Origin: Melanopsichium pennsylvanicum
Lineage: Eukaryota; Basidiomycota; Ustilaginomycetes; Ustilaginales
Assembly: GCA_900208305.1 (NCBI GenBank)
Contig: OAPG01000002.1
Coordinates: forward strand, 1,674,001-1,738,000
Direction of reading: 5' to 3'
Length of the DNA: 64,000 bases
How positions within the stretch are numbered: position 1 is the first letter of the stretch; every line of letters begins with the position of its first letter. The position numbers and the translations under genes are program-made. Below the pieces are notes generated by a model that was not told the DNA's origin, searched no databases, and saw nothing but the letters and a program-made list of their open reading frames with translations. This document shows, piece by piece, positions 22,246 through 31,003 of the stretch.

Positions 22246-23172
22246 CACAGCAGCAGCTCGTGAATGATATCGAGCTCGTGTATCGACTCCAAGTATGTGT
22301 TGAGGATTGTGTACGACTGCCAAAAGATCAAACTAAACGGCGCGCATCGAGGTTGATGGTGGCACCTGCTGAGCTGCGTGGTAGGCGAGCGCCAAAAGGA
22401 CGACCGCGGTGACTTTACGGAAGGCTTTGCATGCTGTGTAAGTAAGATTTGGATTTGGTCTGTTGGTCCAATGTGGTTGTGAAGAATTCCAAAGGTGAGC
22501 GAATTGCTTTGCAAGTCTTGAGTCTTTCGAGTGCGCGGCCGTCTATAGAAAGGGTTGCGAATGGACAAGTGAGAATGGTGGTAAGAGTTTTGTGCAACGG
22601 TGTGGTTTGGGCGTTGAATTGGGAAAATCGCAAGACCAAAGCAGCAAGCTACCTAAGAGAGAGATTAAAACCTAGAGCCTAAACGCCCAACGCCGTTTCA
22701 AAGCTTGAGATTCCTAGGAAATTTTTCTTTTTCTTTTACTTTTACTTTTTCTTGTTGCCAATGGAAATCAAAATTTGGAGAAATCAAAATTTGGAGAAAT
22801 CAAAATTTGGATTTAGGCGAGGGAGGAAAGGGTGGAGTTCTTCCCCACCTTCGCATTCTTTTGATAGCATTCAAGCAAACAATGGCATGACTAAGCATGA
22901 GTTGAGCAATCCAGGGTCGTAGTTTTAGCAACAATTTTGTCGAAAATTTCCAAAAGTTGAGCCTTTTTTAGCAAGGTTTTTCTTCTTATTGCAGCTCGCA
23001 GAACCCTGACAGACTAGAAGAGCCAGAATGAGAATTACACAGACCCAGCCAGTTCTAACTTTGTCTTCCCTTTCCTCATCCATATCCCTTTGCTTTTACC
23101 CCTTACAAGCATCGGTTCATCGTCTATTGTGCCTATTTACATCACAAGCAACCCAGCTCAGGCCAGGAAAGC
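22246..23172. promoter_or_regulatory. Divergent promoter region of RRN3 and the GNL3-like gene
   Basis: About 0.93 kb between two divergent ribosome-biogenesis genes. It contains a pyrimidine tract (22728-22753) and the 16-bp tandem repeat listed below. A shared control of both genes is plausible but not shown. Confidence 0.4.
22765..22810. repeat. 16-bp tandem repeat, about 2.9 copies
   Basis: AAATCAAAATTTGGAG is repeated twice exactly, followed by a third copy lacking its last two bases. Each unit contains the partial palindrome CAAAATTTG. It lies in the RRN3/GNL3-like divergent promoter. Confidence 0.8.
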
Positions 23173-25137
23173 ATGGTCAAGGTTAAGAAGCGCGCTTCCA
23201 AGCGTCTCAAGTTGGCACAGAGGGAGAAGGTCAAGAAGAAGGTCAAGGAGCACCGCCGAAAGTCCCGCAGAGACGAGCGAAGGAGCACGCAATGGAAAAG
23301 CAAGGCAAAAAAGGATCCCGGTATTCCCAATTCTTTTCCCTACAAGGAGCAGCTCCTCAACGAAATCGAATCAAAGCGTAGACTTCTAGAGGAAGAAAAG
23401 CTTGCCAGGAAAGCCGAGAAGCTCGCTGAACGCAACACAGACAAGGATGCTGACGAGGCAGAAGATTCCGATGCAGAAGCCGCAGAGGAAGGTGAGGAGC
23501 TCGATGATGACGACATGCTCGATGACTTGCCCTTGACCGCCCCCCTATACCGTGGCACCCTTTCGGAGTTGCTCGACTCGGACGAAATCAAGACCATCAT
23601 TCTCACTCTCGACGCTCGTGACCCACAGAGTTTCCGCAGTCCATGGCTCGAGGCCGAGGTCAGCAACGCCAAGAACAAAAAGCTCGCTCTTGCGCTCAGC
23701 CGTGCCGACATGGTTCCACTCGAGACCGTTGCTGCTTGGTCGGCCTACCTTTCTTCCGCCACCGGTCTCTCCGTCTTCCCCATCTGCTCCCCCTCCGAAC
23801 AGCTCGCCGAGAGCACCGGTGCCGAGGCGCTTGTGGAGCAGCTTGACCTCAAGGGAGTCAAAAAGGGCGATGTCGCCGTCCTCGGTCTCGCTCACTCGGG
23901 CAGGAGCACTGTTGCCGATGCCATCCTCAACGCGATCGGAGTTCCCGAGGACGAAGACATTCAAGACGAAGACAATGAGACCAGCGACTGGCCTGCGGTG
24001 TTGGACACTCCTGCTCTCATCCCATTGAAAAATTCCGAGGCCGCCGAGGAGTCTGACGAGGAGGATGGTCAAGATGAAGAGGATGAGGACGAGGAGGTCG
24101 AGGATGATGAGCACAGATTCATGGCACGTATGGAGCTCAAATCGATGCAGACATTGATGCGTAACCAAGGGCACGTTCAGAGAATCAAGGAGCCGCTCCC
24201 ACTCACACGGGCATTGATGTCGCGAGTGTCGCATCCTGAGGATCTCATGCTCCTTTACAACGTACCAGCTTTTGGATCGTTCCAGCCCGACAAGGCTTCG
24301 TTGGCCGACGAAGAGCTGGACGCTGAGGAGAAGGAGAAGATGAAGGCTGCCTCAAGACGCCAAAAGGTACACGCCGATACACAAGAGTTCCTAATTGCCC
24401 TCGCACGAGCCACAGGACGTATGAAGAAGCGCAACATTCCCGACGAGATCGGCGCTTCGCGTGTGTTGCTGCGAGATTGGTCGCATCAAATGCTTGGGTA
24501 CTACACCCAGGCGCCCAAACTGGCAGCCGAGGCGCAAAAGGCTTCGGACGAGATTAAGCAGCGAATTTCAACTACTATGCCACTCGTGCTTGCCAGGAAG
24601 GAGTGGCGCAAAAAGTTCCAGGCGCGTGAGCTGCGACTCAAGCCTATCTCGCTGGTGCTTGGTCGTGACGCTCTGGTTCAGGAGCAAGTCGAGATGCTGC
24701 CACCTTCGCCCGAGGAGGACAGCGAAGAGGACGAAGACGAGATCAACGAGGCTCTGCTCGAGGAAGGCGAGGACAGCTTCGAAGATGAAGATGAAGACGA
24801 GGAGCACGAGAAAGAGGTCGCTCCAAAGAAGGCGACACAGCTCCAGTCGATTCTCAAGAAGAGCGGCTCCAAGAAACGCGATCTTGCTGCAGAGGAGCAG
24901 GTCGAGGAGGAAGAGGAGGATGAGGATGAGGAGGAAGAAGACGATGGCGAGCAACTCTCTCGCAAGGAGCGAAGGATGCAGAAGAAGGCTCGCGTTGTCG
25001 CTCCCTCGAAGTCTAAGCCAGCACCCAAGCGCAACGGAAAGCAGGCTTCCAAGTTGGCAGCTGCTGCTGCCAAGGCGGCATCGGCTGCCACTGGACCTGC
25101 CCCTGGCGAGAAGTACGACTTTGGCGCCTTCTTCTAA
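23173..25137 (+). CDS. GNL3/Grn1-like nucleolar protein, degenerate GTPase
   Basis: A 654-residue protein of the nucleostemin group (GNL3, fission yeast Grn1), which acts in the nucleolus on 60S ribosome assembly. The N-terminus is the basic Grn1 domain (KRASKRLKLAQREKVKKKV..., KDPGIPNSFPYKEQLLNEIE at about 48-67). The circularly permuted GTPase order is kept: G4/G5 come first, then G1 and G3. Key motifs are altered: LDARDP (146-151) is intact, but NKxD is SRADMVP (176-182), the P-loop is GLAHSGRST (238-246, with R244 in place of lysine) and DTPG is DTPA (278-281). GTP binding is therefore doubtful. Long acidic blocks lie at about 292-316, 515-550 and 575-595. The C-terminus is Lys/Ala-rich. 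The ATG at 23173 gives the family start. Confidence 0.85.
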   Translation: MVKVKKRASKRLKLAQREKVKKKVKEHRRKSRRDERRSTQWKSKAKKDPGIPNSFPYKEQLLNEIESKRRLLEEEKLARKAEKLAERNTDKDADEAEDSDAEAAEEGEELDDDDMLDDLPLTAPLYRGTLSELLDSDEIKTIILTLDARDPQSFRSPWLEAEVSNAKNKKLALALSRADMVPLETVAAWSAYLSSATGLSVFPICSPSEQLAESTGAEALVEQLDLKGVKKGDVAVLGLAHSGRSTVADAILNAIGVPEDEDIQDEDNETSDWPAVLDTPALIPLKNSEAAEESDEEDGQDEEDEDEEVEDDEHRFMARMELKSMQTLMRNQGHVQRIKEPLPLTRALMSRVSHPEDLMLLYNVPAFGSFQPDKASLADEELDAEEKEKMKAASRRQKVHADTQEFLIALARATGRMKKRNIPDEIGASRVLLRDWSHQMLGYYTQAPKLAAEAQKASDEIKQRISTTMPLVLARKEWRKKFQARELRLKPISLVLGRDALVQEQVEMLPPSPEEDSEEDEDEINEALLEEGEDSFEDEDEDEEHEKEVAPKKATQLQSILKKSGSKKRDLAAEEQVEEEEEDEDEEEEDDGEQLSRKERRMQKKARVVAPSKSKPAPKRNGKQASKLAAAAAKAASAATGPAPGEKYDFGAFF

Positions 25138-25638
25138 GTTCAGTGCTTTCGCATCGCTTTCGCGTTCCGTGTATCTTTTTGTCTTGCCAATGTACTCTAT
25201 ACCTATTGCATCTCTACAATCACGCTACCAAATAGCTCTCTCTCTTATGTTCGATCGAGCATCAGTATGCTGAGCATACTCAACTTTTAAAGCTATAAAA
25301 AAAGAAAAGTTGGCCAATTCGACAAAAGCGTTTCAATTCACAGCAGATGCCATCGGTGACGTGCCACAATTGGAGGAGTAATGCGGAGAAGCGAAAATCA
25401 GGGCAAGCAAATCGCGGTCTCCCAAAAAAAAGTGGGCTATAATAAATTCTGAATAATTTATGCTTCCAGAGCACAGACCGCCACCGAATCCTCCAGGGTC
25501 TTGCTTCTTCCAGATTTGTCCTACCCCTTACTCACAAAACACGACCCTCAGCTGCTGCGTAGCGGTTCACAGTCTGTGCAGTAGGATCCCCGAGCTCTCG
25601 TCCTAGCCATAAGCTCTTCGGACGCCAGCTTGGCTCGT
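25138..25638. other. Intergenic region before the STIMATE-family gene
   Basis: Half a kilobase with AT-rich stretches near 25285-25460 (the terminator of the upstream gene) and then presumably the promoter of the membrane protein gene. No gene seen. Confidence 0.35.
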
Positions 25639-26952
25639 ATGGCCGGCGCAATTCGTAACATGATCCCGTCACCCTCCGCGGCGGCTACCATTATGGCAGA
25701 CACAATGCCCTCGCCCTCACCAACACCCATTATTGGAGCACCGGAAGTCGATGGAGTCAATTGTAAGCTCATGGGGCCCTTTGCACTATTTGTACAAGCC
25801 ATCATGGGTATCCTCGTCATTGGTTCACTCGTTTACAAACGGCAGCGCGAAAAGCCGAAGCGCAAATGGAAGATCTGGGCCCTAGATATATCGAAGCAGA
25901 TGCTTGGCCAACTCTTCGTCCACATCCTCAACGTAATTCTGTCCGACTTTGTTGCCAGCGGAGGTGGAGAAAATCCTTGCTCTCTCTACTTCCTCAACAT
26001 CCTCGTGGACACAACCCTAGGAGTCTTCTTCATCTATATCGCCCTCAAGTACGTCACCTGGTTCCTCACCGAACGACTCGGTCTGGAAGGTTTCGTCTCA
26101 GGACAGTATACCCCGCCACTTCCAACCCCAGCTCCAGCGTCCGGAACAGCGTCCGGAAGCTCCAGCTCATCCATTCAGTCAGGAGTGGGTCGCCGATCGT
26201 ATCGCAGGGGCAGACCAAAGATCGAGTACTGGCTTAAGCAGCTTGGCTCTTACCTCTTCGTACTATTTCTCATGAAGATGGCGGTCCTCCTCGTCTTGGC
26301 TATCTTCCCATTCCTCTTTGACGTCGGCTCTTGGATCTTGGGCCTTTTCGGCAATAATAAAGATTTTCAGGTTCTCTTCTCCATGGCCTTGTTCCCGCTC
26401 GCAATGAATGTCGTGCAATTCTGGCTCATTGATTCTCTCCTCAGGCATAATCCTTATACATCAGCTTACTCCAAGATCAACCCTGATGATGAGGAATTTC
26501 TCAACATCTCCGATCGAGTCTCGCAAGACTCTCGCTTTTCAGATACAAGGCCCTCGGCAGACGGTCCTGCCCCTTCCCACTCGATAAGTGTCGCAAGTGA
26601 CGACGAGGCAGACGATTCAACCAAGCTCCATATTAAACCTCACGCTTCAGGCTCGGGCAAATCGAGACGGAGGCCCTCACCACAAAGATCATCGCCTTCG
26701 CTCGCCGGCCTGCCTTATGAGTATCCACCACCAGCAGATCTGTACGGATCAGTGCACAAGTCCCCTTCCCTGGTACCGTCTAAACCTACAGATGAGATGC
26801 GCCGTCAAGCCAGTTTGACTCTTTCGGATCCAGGCTCCGATGAAGAGAATGGCTCGCAAAGCATACATCAAACTTTGTCATCCAGCAAGGCCTCGCTGCA
26901 ACGGTCGGAGTCGCATCATCTCAAAAACGTCAGTACAGACATCAACGACTAG
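25639..26952 (+). CDS. STIMATE-family membrane protein (yeast YPL162C-like)
   Basis: A 437-residue multi-pass protein. Residues about 45-140 and 210-290 match the STIMATE/TMEM110 family in layout: a first membrane helix (LFVQAIMGILVIGSLVY), the conserved KRQREKPKRKWKIWALDISK loop, then helices around GQLFVHILNVILSDF, YFLNILVDTTLGVFFIYIAL, YLFVLFLMKMAVLLVLAIFP and VLFSMALFPLAMNVVQFWLI. In yeast the relative is a vacuolar membrane protein; in animals STIMATE acts at ER-plasma membrane junctions in calcium entry. The Ser-rich loop (about 165-205) and the long Ser/Pro C-terminal tail (after about 310) are probably cytosolic and phosphorylated. The first in-frame ATG is at 25639. Role here is inferred from the family only. 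Confidence 0.85.
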   Translation: MAGAIRNMIPSPSAAATIMADTMPSPSPTPIIGAPEVDGVNCKLMGPFALFVQAIMGILVIGSLVYKRQREKPKRKWKIWALDISKQMLGQLFVHILNVILSDFVASGGGENPCSLYFLNILVDTTLGVFFIYIALKYVTWFLTERLGLEGFVSGQYTPPLPTPAPASGTASGSSSSSIQSGVGRRSYRRGRPKIEYWLKQLGSYLFVLFLMKMAVLLVLAIFPFLFDVGSWILGLFGNNKDFQVLFSMALFPLAMNVVQFWLIDSLLRHNPYTSAYSKINPDDEEFLNISDRVSQDSRFSDTRPSADGPAPSHSISVASDDEADDSTKLHIKPHASGSGKSRRRPSPQRSSPSLAGLPYEYPPPADLYGSVHKSPSLVPSKPTDEMRRQASLTLSDPGSDEENGSQSIHQTLSSSKASLQRSESHHLKNVSTDIND

Positions 26953-27261
26953 TAAGGGCAGCATTTACACCATAGCATCCCTTGTTTCCTTAACGCATGC
27001 AACAGCCTCATATAATCTACAGCACCGGCATCACTGCATTTCGATCTTCACATCATTTTCTATTCGCACCGGTACAGTTCGCCGAGGCGGAGATTTGTGA
27101 GAAAGAGAGTGTCACTATTGCTACGAAGGATGATAAAGGAAGGGATTCACTACCGAAGTGTGTACGTATGTTCAACGACCAGGAATGAGGTCACGGACGA
27201 ATCAAAGATGGCAATAACAAAGCATGATGAGAAGGGAGAGACCAGCTTACTTGAGTAGACT
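26953..27261. other. Convergent 3' region
   Basis: About 0.3 kb between the ends of the STIMATE-family gene and the minus-strand membrane protein gene. Nothing beyond presumed terminators is seen. Confidence 0.35.
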
Positions 27262-28551
27262 TCACAACCTGTGAGGCGCAAGTTCGCCAGCGGAGTCGGT
27301 AGCAAGTGGGCAGCCCTTCGGTGGGAGTGGCGACATGTCGATCGACACTTCCACTTCTTGTTCGTAGTTGGTGCCTGTCTTGGGAGGCAGTTGAGGGGGT
27401 AGATCCTCGGGGCTGTTCTTGACATACGCTGGTACTGAGCCGAAGGAAGAAAGTGCACCTTTGTATCCACGATGCTCTGAGATGGTCACATCTGTTGCCG
27501 TGTTTGCCGTACCAGGGCGCTTGAAGTAGGACCACGTTCGGCTCGGTGAGCTGAAAGACATGTTGCTAGCTGTCGCATGGTGTGCAGGCTTGCCGTAGCT
27601 GCTGTTGCTTGCATAGTGAGCACCGCTTTCGTAGGTCATACCAGAGCAGCTAGGGCTGTGCACCGCTTCTTGTTCTCCGATCAGCATCTGAAGGCCCATG
27701 ACGATTTGCATCGCAATCGAGGTGATGTGTAGTGGAGGTAAGCTCGCGGCCCAGGCAATAAGCATGATCAGTTCGATGACGTTGCAGGTCTCGACTCCGG
27801 CCATGTAGTGTACGTTGTTGACGAAGAGAGCCTTGGCGATCTTCGTCAATCCACCCGGTCCACTGGACGTCTTTTTCAATCGCATACAACATGCGACCAA
27901 CAGAGTCAACTCAAACACCGTGTTGTAGAGTAGGAACCAGAAGGTCGACCTCTCCCAGAAGTGGAGCTTCAAATTCTCATTACCGTTGGAGGACCCGTGT
28001 ACCTGCGCACTCGGGCCACAAGTGCCCGCAGGTGACAACGCATCCGCTTTATCCACGCGATAGTTGGTCCACATTGCAATTGCGAATTGCACTACCAAAC
28101 CTGCAGAGATCAAGTAGCTGGCGAGATTCGAGGTCCGAAAAATGATTCGAGCGCGCCATCCGATCACGCAGAAGACGAGCGAGGAACACACGAAATAGAA
28201 TGTTGACGAAGTCCAAGCCCACGATCGACAATCAAAGTCTGATTTGGCATAAAAGGTCTCGGTCACCAAGATGTCGAGAATCACGGCGATCAGAGTTAGG
28301 TACTTGATTAGGATGAAAAAAATTTCGGCCATGTTTGGCTTCTTCCTCTGGCGCAGGCGGAGGATCATCCTAATCTCTGCCGGATAGGTTCGAACAACCT
28401 CGGCCATCAGGAGTGTCTGTGCAATCATGGTTGCGAAATTCCACGTCATGGATTCTTGCTCGAATCGCATCAGACCGATCACTTGGCTGACTTGGGGCGG
28501 TCGACCATTAAAAATCTCGGGGATATACTCGATCCCGTCGTGGCGCTGCAT
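27262..28551 (-). CDS. Uncharacterised multi-pass membrane protein
   Basis: A 429-residue protein with about six or seven hydrophobic segments (roughly 36-52, 74-97, 113-132, 143-162, 203-224 and two between 240 and 292) and a 130-residue Ser/Pro-rich, probably cytosolic tail ending in Pro-rich motifs (EDLPPQLPPK, DMSPLPPKG). The loop between the fourth and fifth segments holds a Cys and an Asn/Ser-rich stretch and may face outside. The general pattern resembles fungal seven-helix integral membrane proteins of unknown role. I do not recognise a catalytic or receptor signature. The upstream frame to 28857 has no ATG; MQRHDGIEYIPE at 28551 is taken as start. Confidence 0.75.
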   Translation of the reverse strand: MQRHDGIEYIPEIFNGRPPQVSQVIGLMRFEQESMTWNFATMIAQTLLMAEVVRTYPAEIRMILRLRQRKKPNMAEIFFILIKYLTLIAVILDILVTETFYAKSDFDCRSWAWTSSTFYFVCSSLVFCVIGWRARIIFRTSNLASYLISAGLVVQFAIAMWTNYRVDKADALSPAGTCGPSAQVHGSSNGNENLKLHFWERSTFWFLLYNTVFELTLLVACCMRLKKTSSGPGGLTKIAKALFVNNVHYMAGVETCNVIELIMLIAWAASLPPLHITSIAMQIVMGLQMLIGEQEAVHSPSCSGMTYESGAHYASNSSYGKPAHHATASNMSFSSPSRTWSYFKRPGTANTATDVTISEHRGYKGALSSFGSVPAYVKNSPEDLPPQLPPKTGTNYEQEVEVSIDMSPLPPKGCPLATDSAGELAPHRL

Positions 28552-30376
28552 CTTGATGAAACCTTTGTTGCTCAAGATTCCTGATCCTGTGGAAAAAGGT
28601 AAGAAAGAACTGCGATATCGACCTTGGCGATGTCGATCAAAGGAAAAAGAATGAGGAAAGGGCTTATGAGAAGGGGAGGCGAGTTGGCTTGGAAGGGAAT
28701 TTGAGGAGTCAGGGACTATGGTCGGCCGGCGAATGTCCAAATCAGAACGGTGTGATACAAATGGGAGAGAAGGAAAGTAAGAAGAGCAAGATCTAGTCGT
28801 ACAACGAAGGGTGTGTTGTCTCTTGCGATGGGTCAGAGGGACATCAGCTGCGAACAAGAAAAGCCTTTCTCCAACAAGATTGTTTGAGTGTAGAGATATA
28901 CTGTACTTATACGATCAGAAGCCCACACGGCACACAATAGCCAAAGTTGACTCAGCGACTGTGAAGACGCAATTTGTGCGGGGCCATACGGGTCCAACAG
29001 GCAGGTATCCACTTTTATTAGATGAGTAGATTAAAGTCGGAGCAGGTGGGACCAAGCAGGGATAGCAACAGCCAGTGGTAAGGTTCAATGGATAGATCAC
29101 GCGCATCTGTCGACGATAAAACTTCATCTCCTCTCTTTTGGCAGTCTCCGAGCCGATTGCGCCCCTCAGACCGGAAACAGCCAGAGAGCGATGGAGTAAG
29201 TATTTGAGGTCTAAGGTAAACACCTTTCCATCGATTTTCTGCTGTTCCTGCTCCGGGCCGTTGGGTCCGTGCTCCGCACCGAAGATGAAGCAGGGACGTG
29301 CAACTGCCTTGGCAAGAAGCAGCCCTATTATACTGAGATTTGACGAGGGCGAAAGATGGGCGTATCGCCTCATCTAGTTCGAGAGCAACGGAGCAGTCTT
29401 TTGTTGCCTTGACACAGGGAGCAGAAAATGTCGACAAACGTAGACACGAAATCCGCAGACGTTGTCTTCCTCTGTTTCTAAAGAAAAGCCAATTTTCATT
29501 ACTCTTGATCAGACGGCGATTCAAGGGATTGGCCGAGTGACAGAGAGCGTAGTATCGCAAACGCCGCCTTGATTCGAGGTAGCACATCTTTGATCCGTGA
29601 GACAAGATAAGATTCTCATTTCTTAACCTCCTGTCCGGTCTGATGTGATGGTCCTGCTCCAGCTAAGCTCGTAAGACGGTAAGCGTCAAGCCAGAGCCTG
29701 TGCCATGTCAAAGTGGGCTGATCGGAAGGGGTCTGACCGCATGAGCCCACAAACCGCAACGAGATACTGTACAATATATCCTTCCGGTGCTCTTGATGCA
29801 GTCGAGGTGCTGTATCGATTACGCCGCCGACGAGCACAGAAACCGATCCGGATACCAGGTGCATGCAAGTTACAGTCCTTTGAGTCACCATCGCTGCCAG
29901 TTACGACACGGAGCAGTGCATGCAGTATCACTCCAAAAAAGTGGCGTGCTTTTATCGTTGGTGGGTAAGATGCTGATGAAGTCGGTGGGGATCACGTCGC
30001 CATCGAGCAAAACAACCGTGGGAATCAAAGTCTTTGCTTGCCATTGTCTGCCACTGATCACATTGATGCAAAAAATCTCGGAATTCCAGCCATCACTATG
30101 CGATTCACCTCCTTCAGCCCACCAGGCGCCTTGCACAGGTTCAACTGCTGTCCCTAGACGCATTCTTCACTTTAGCTGCGAAAGTTCTTGCGGGTCAATT
30201 TTGCTTAAATAGGTGGGCCGCCAGCGAGCGCAAACCATGATCCAAGAGCTCTTTCTCTTCGACAGTGCTTCAGGCTCCATCCCGACGTCATTTCTCAACA
30301 CCACACCCAGGATAAGCCTAGCGCTCGCTTTTCACTCCTTCTCAGCTCACACAAACATTACATTGTAGGGACAATT
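28552..30376. other. Intergenic region between membrane protein and secreted protein genes
   Basis: About 1.8 kb with several mutually overlapping short frames that I do not regard as genes. TACTGTAC-type motifs occur at about 28899-28907 and 29765-29772. The last 100 bp before 30377 are CA/TC-rich, a likely leader. Confidence 0.35.
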
Positions 30377-30798
30377 ATGTGGCAATCTGGACGCCTCATT
30401 CTTCTTGCAGCACTGGCGGCTGCATGCCTCCTGCAACACGCCCAAGCGGTAAGTGTCTTTGAGCAAGACTTTCTTCGGCCTCGATTGCGAACTTTTACTG
30501 ACAACACCACAAGGACGCTTATCTTCTTGTGATATGCCAGGGCCGAATCCAAGCTGTACCTCGAGCTGTGGCTGACGATTCTGCGTCGGATAGGGCATCC
30601 AAGCTCAGCCGTAGATGGATGTTTGGCTGGGATGGCTCACTCTCACCTGCGCCCAAATACAGCCCCACAAAAATTCACATCATCGCACCCGACTTCCTTA
30701 GAGACAATCGCCCCGCCACCGATAGCGAAGCTCAGCGAGAGCTTGACCGCCTGGCCAAACGACAAGCTCAAATTTTTTGGGTCACTTTTTCGCAGTAA
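30377..30798 (+). CDS. Small predicted secreted protein (candidate effector)
   Basis: Exons 30377-30448 and 30541-30798 give 109 residues; the intron begins GTAAGT and ends GCCAG, phase 0. Exon 1 encodes a near-perfect signal peptide: MWQSGRL, then ILLAALAAACLLQ, then HAQA with a cleavage site after A24, and the intron falls exactly there. The mature part (85 residues) has no cysteine. It contains two dibasic sites, SRR at 47-49 and AKR at 96-98, that a Kex2-type protease could cut; they would leave a C-terminal peptide QAQIFWVTFSQ. I recognise no family. Small secreted proteins of this kind are common in smut fungi and can act as effectors, but that role is inference. It is convergent with the tubulin cofactor gene, 205 bp away. 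Confidence 0.65.
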
Positions 30799-31003
30799 CT
30801 TACGGCACTACTGGTAGTCTTGGTACGAGCGTGACCGAGATTCACTGAGTTGTCATCCGACTCTTCAATCTTACCCTCTGTTTATCTGTTACTGAAACAT
30901 GAATTGGCTCCTTTTTGTCTCGATGAACGGCCAACGAAAACCTCTGCGCTTCGTATACTGTATAAGATTATTTTTGTAGTTATTGGCACGAGTGAAGATG
31001 TGT

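Noticed and set aside
28915..29373. 152-codon minus-strand frame with a weak signal-peptide-like N-terminus
   Set aside because: Hydrophobic core is short, other frames overlap it on both strands, and codon use looks random.
29018..29605. 195-codon minus-strand frame
   Set aside because: No motif, overlaps another frame of similar quality, composition typical of non-coding DNA.
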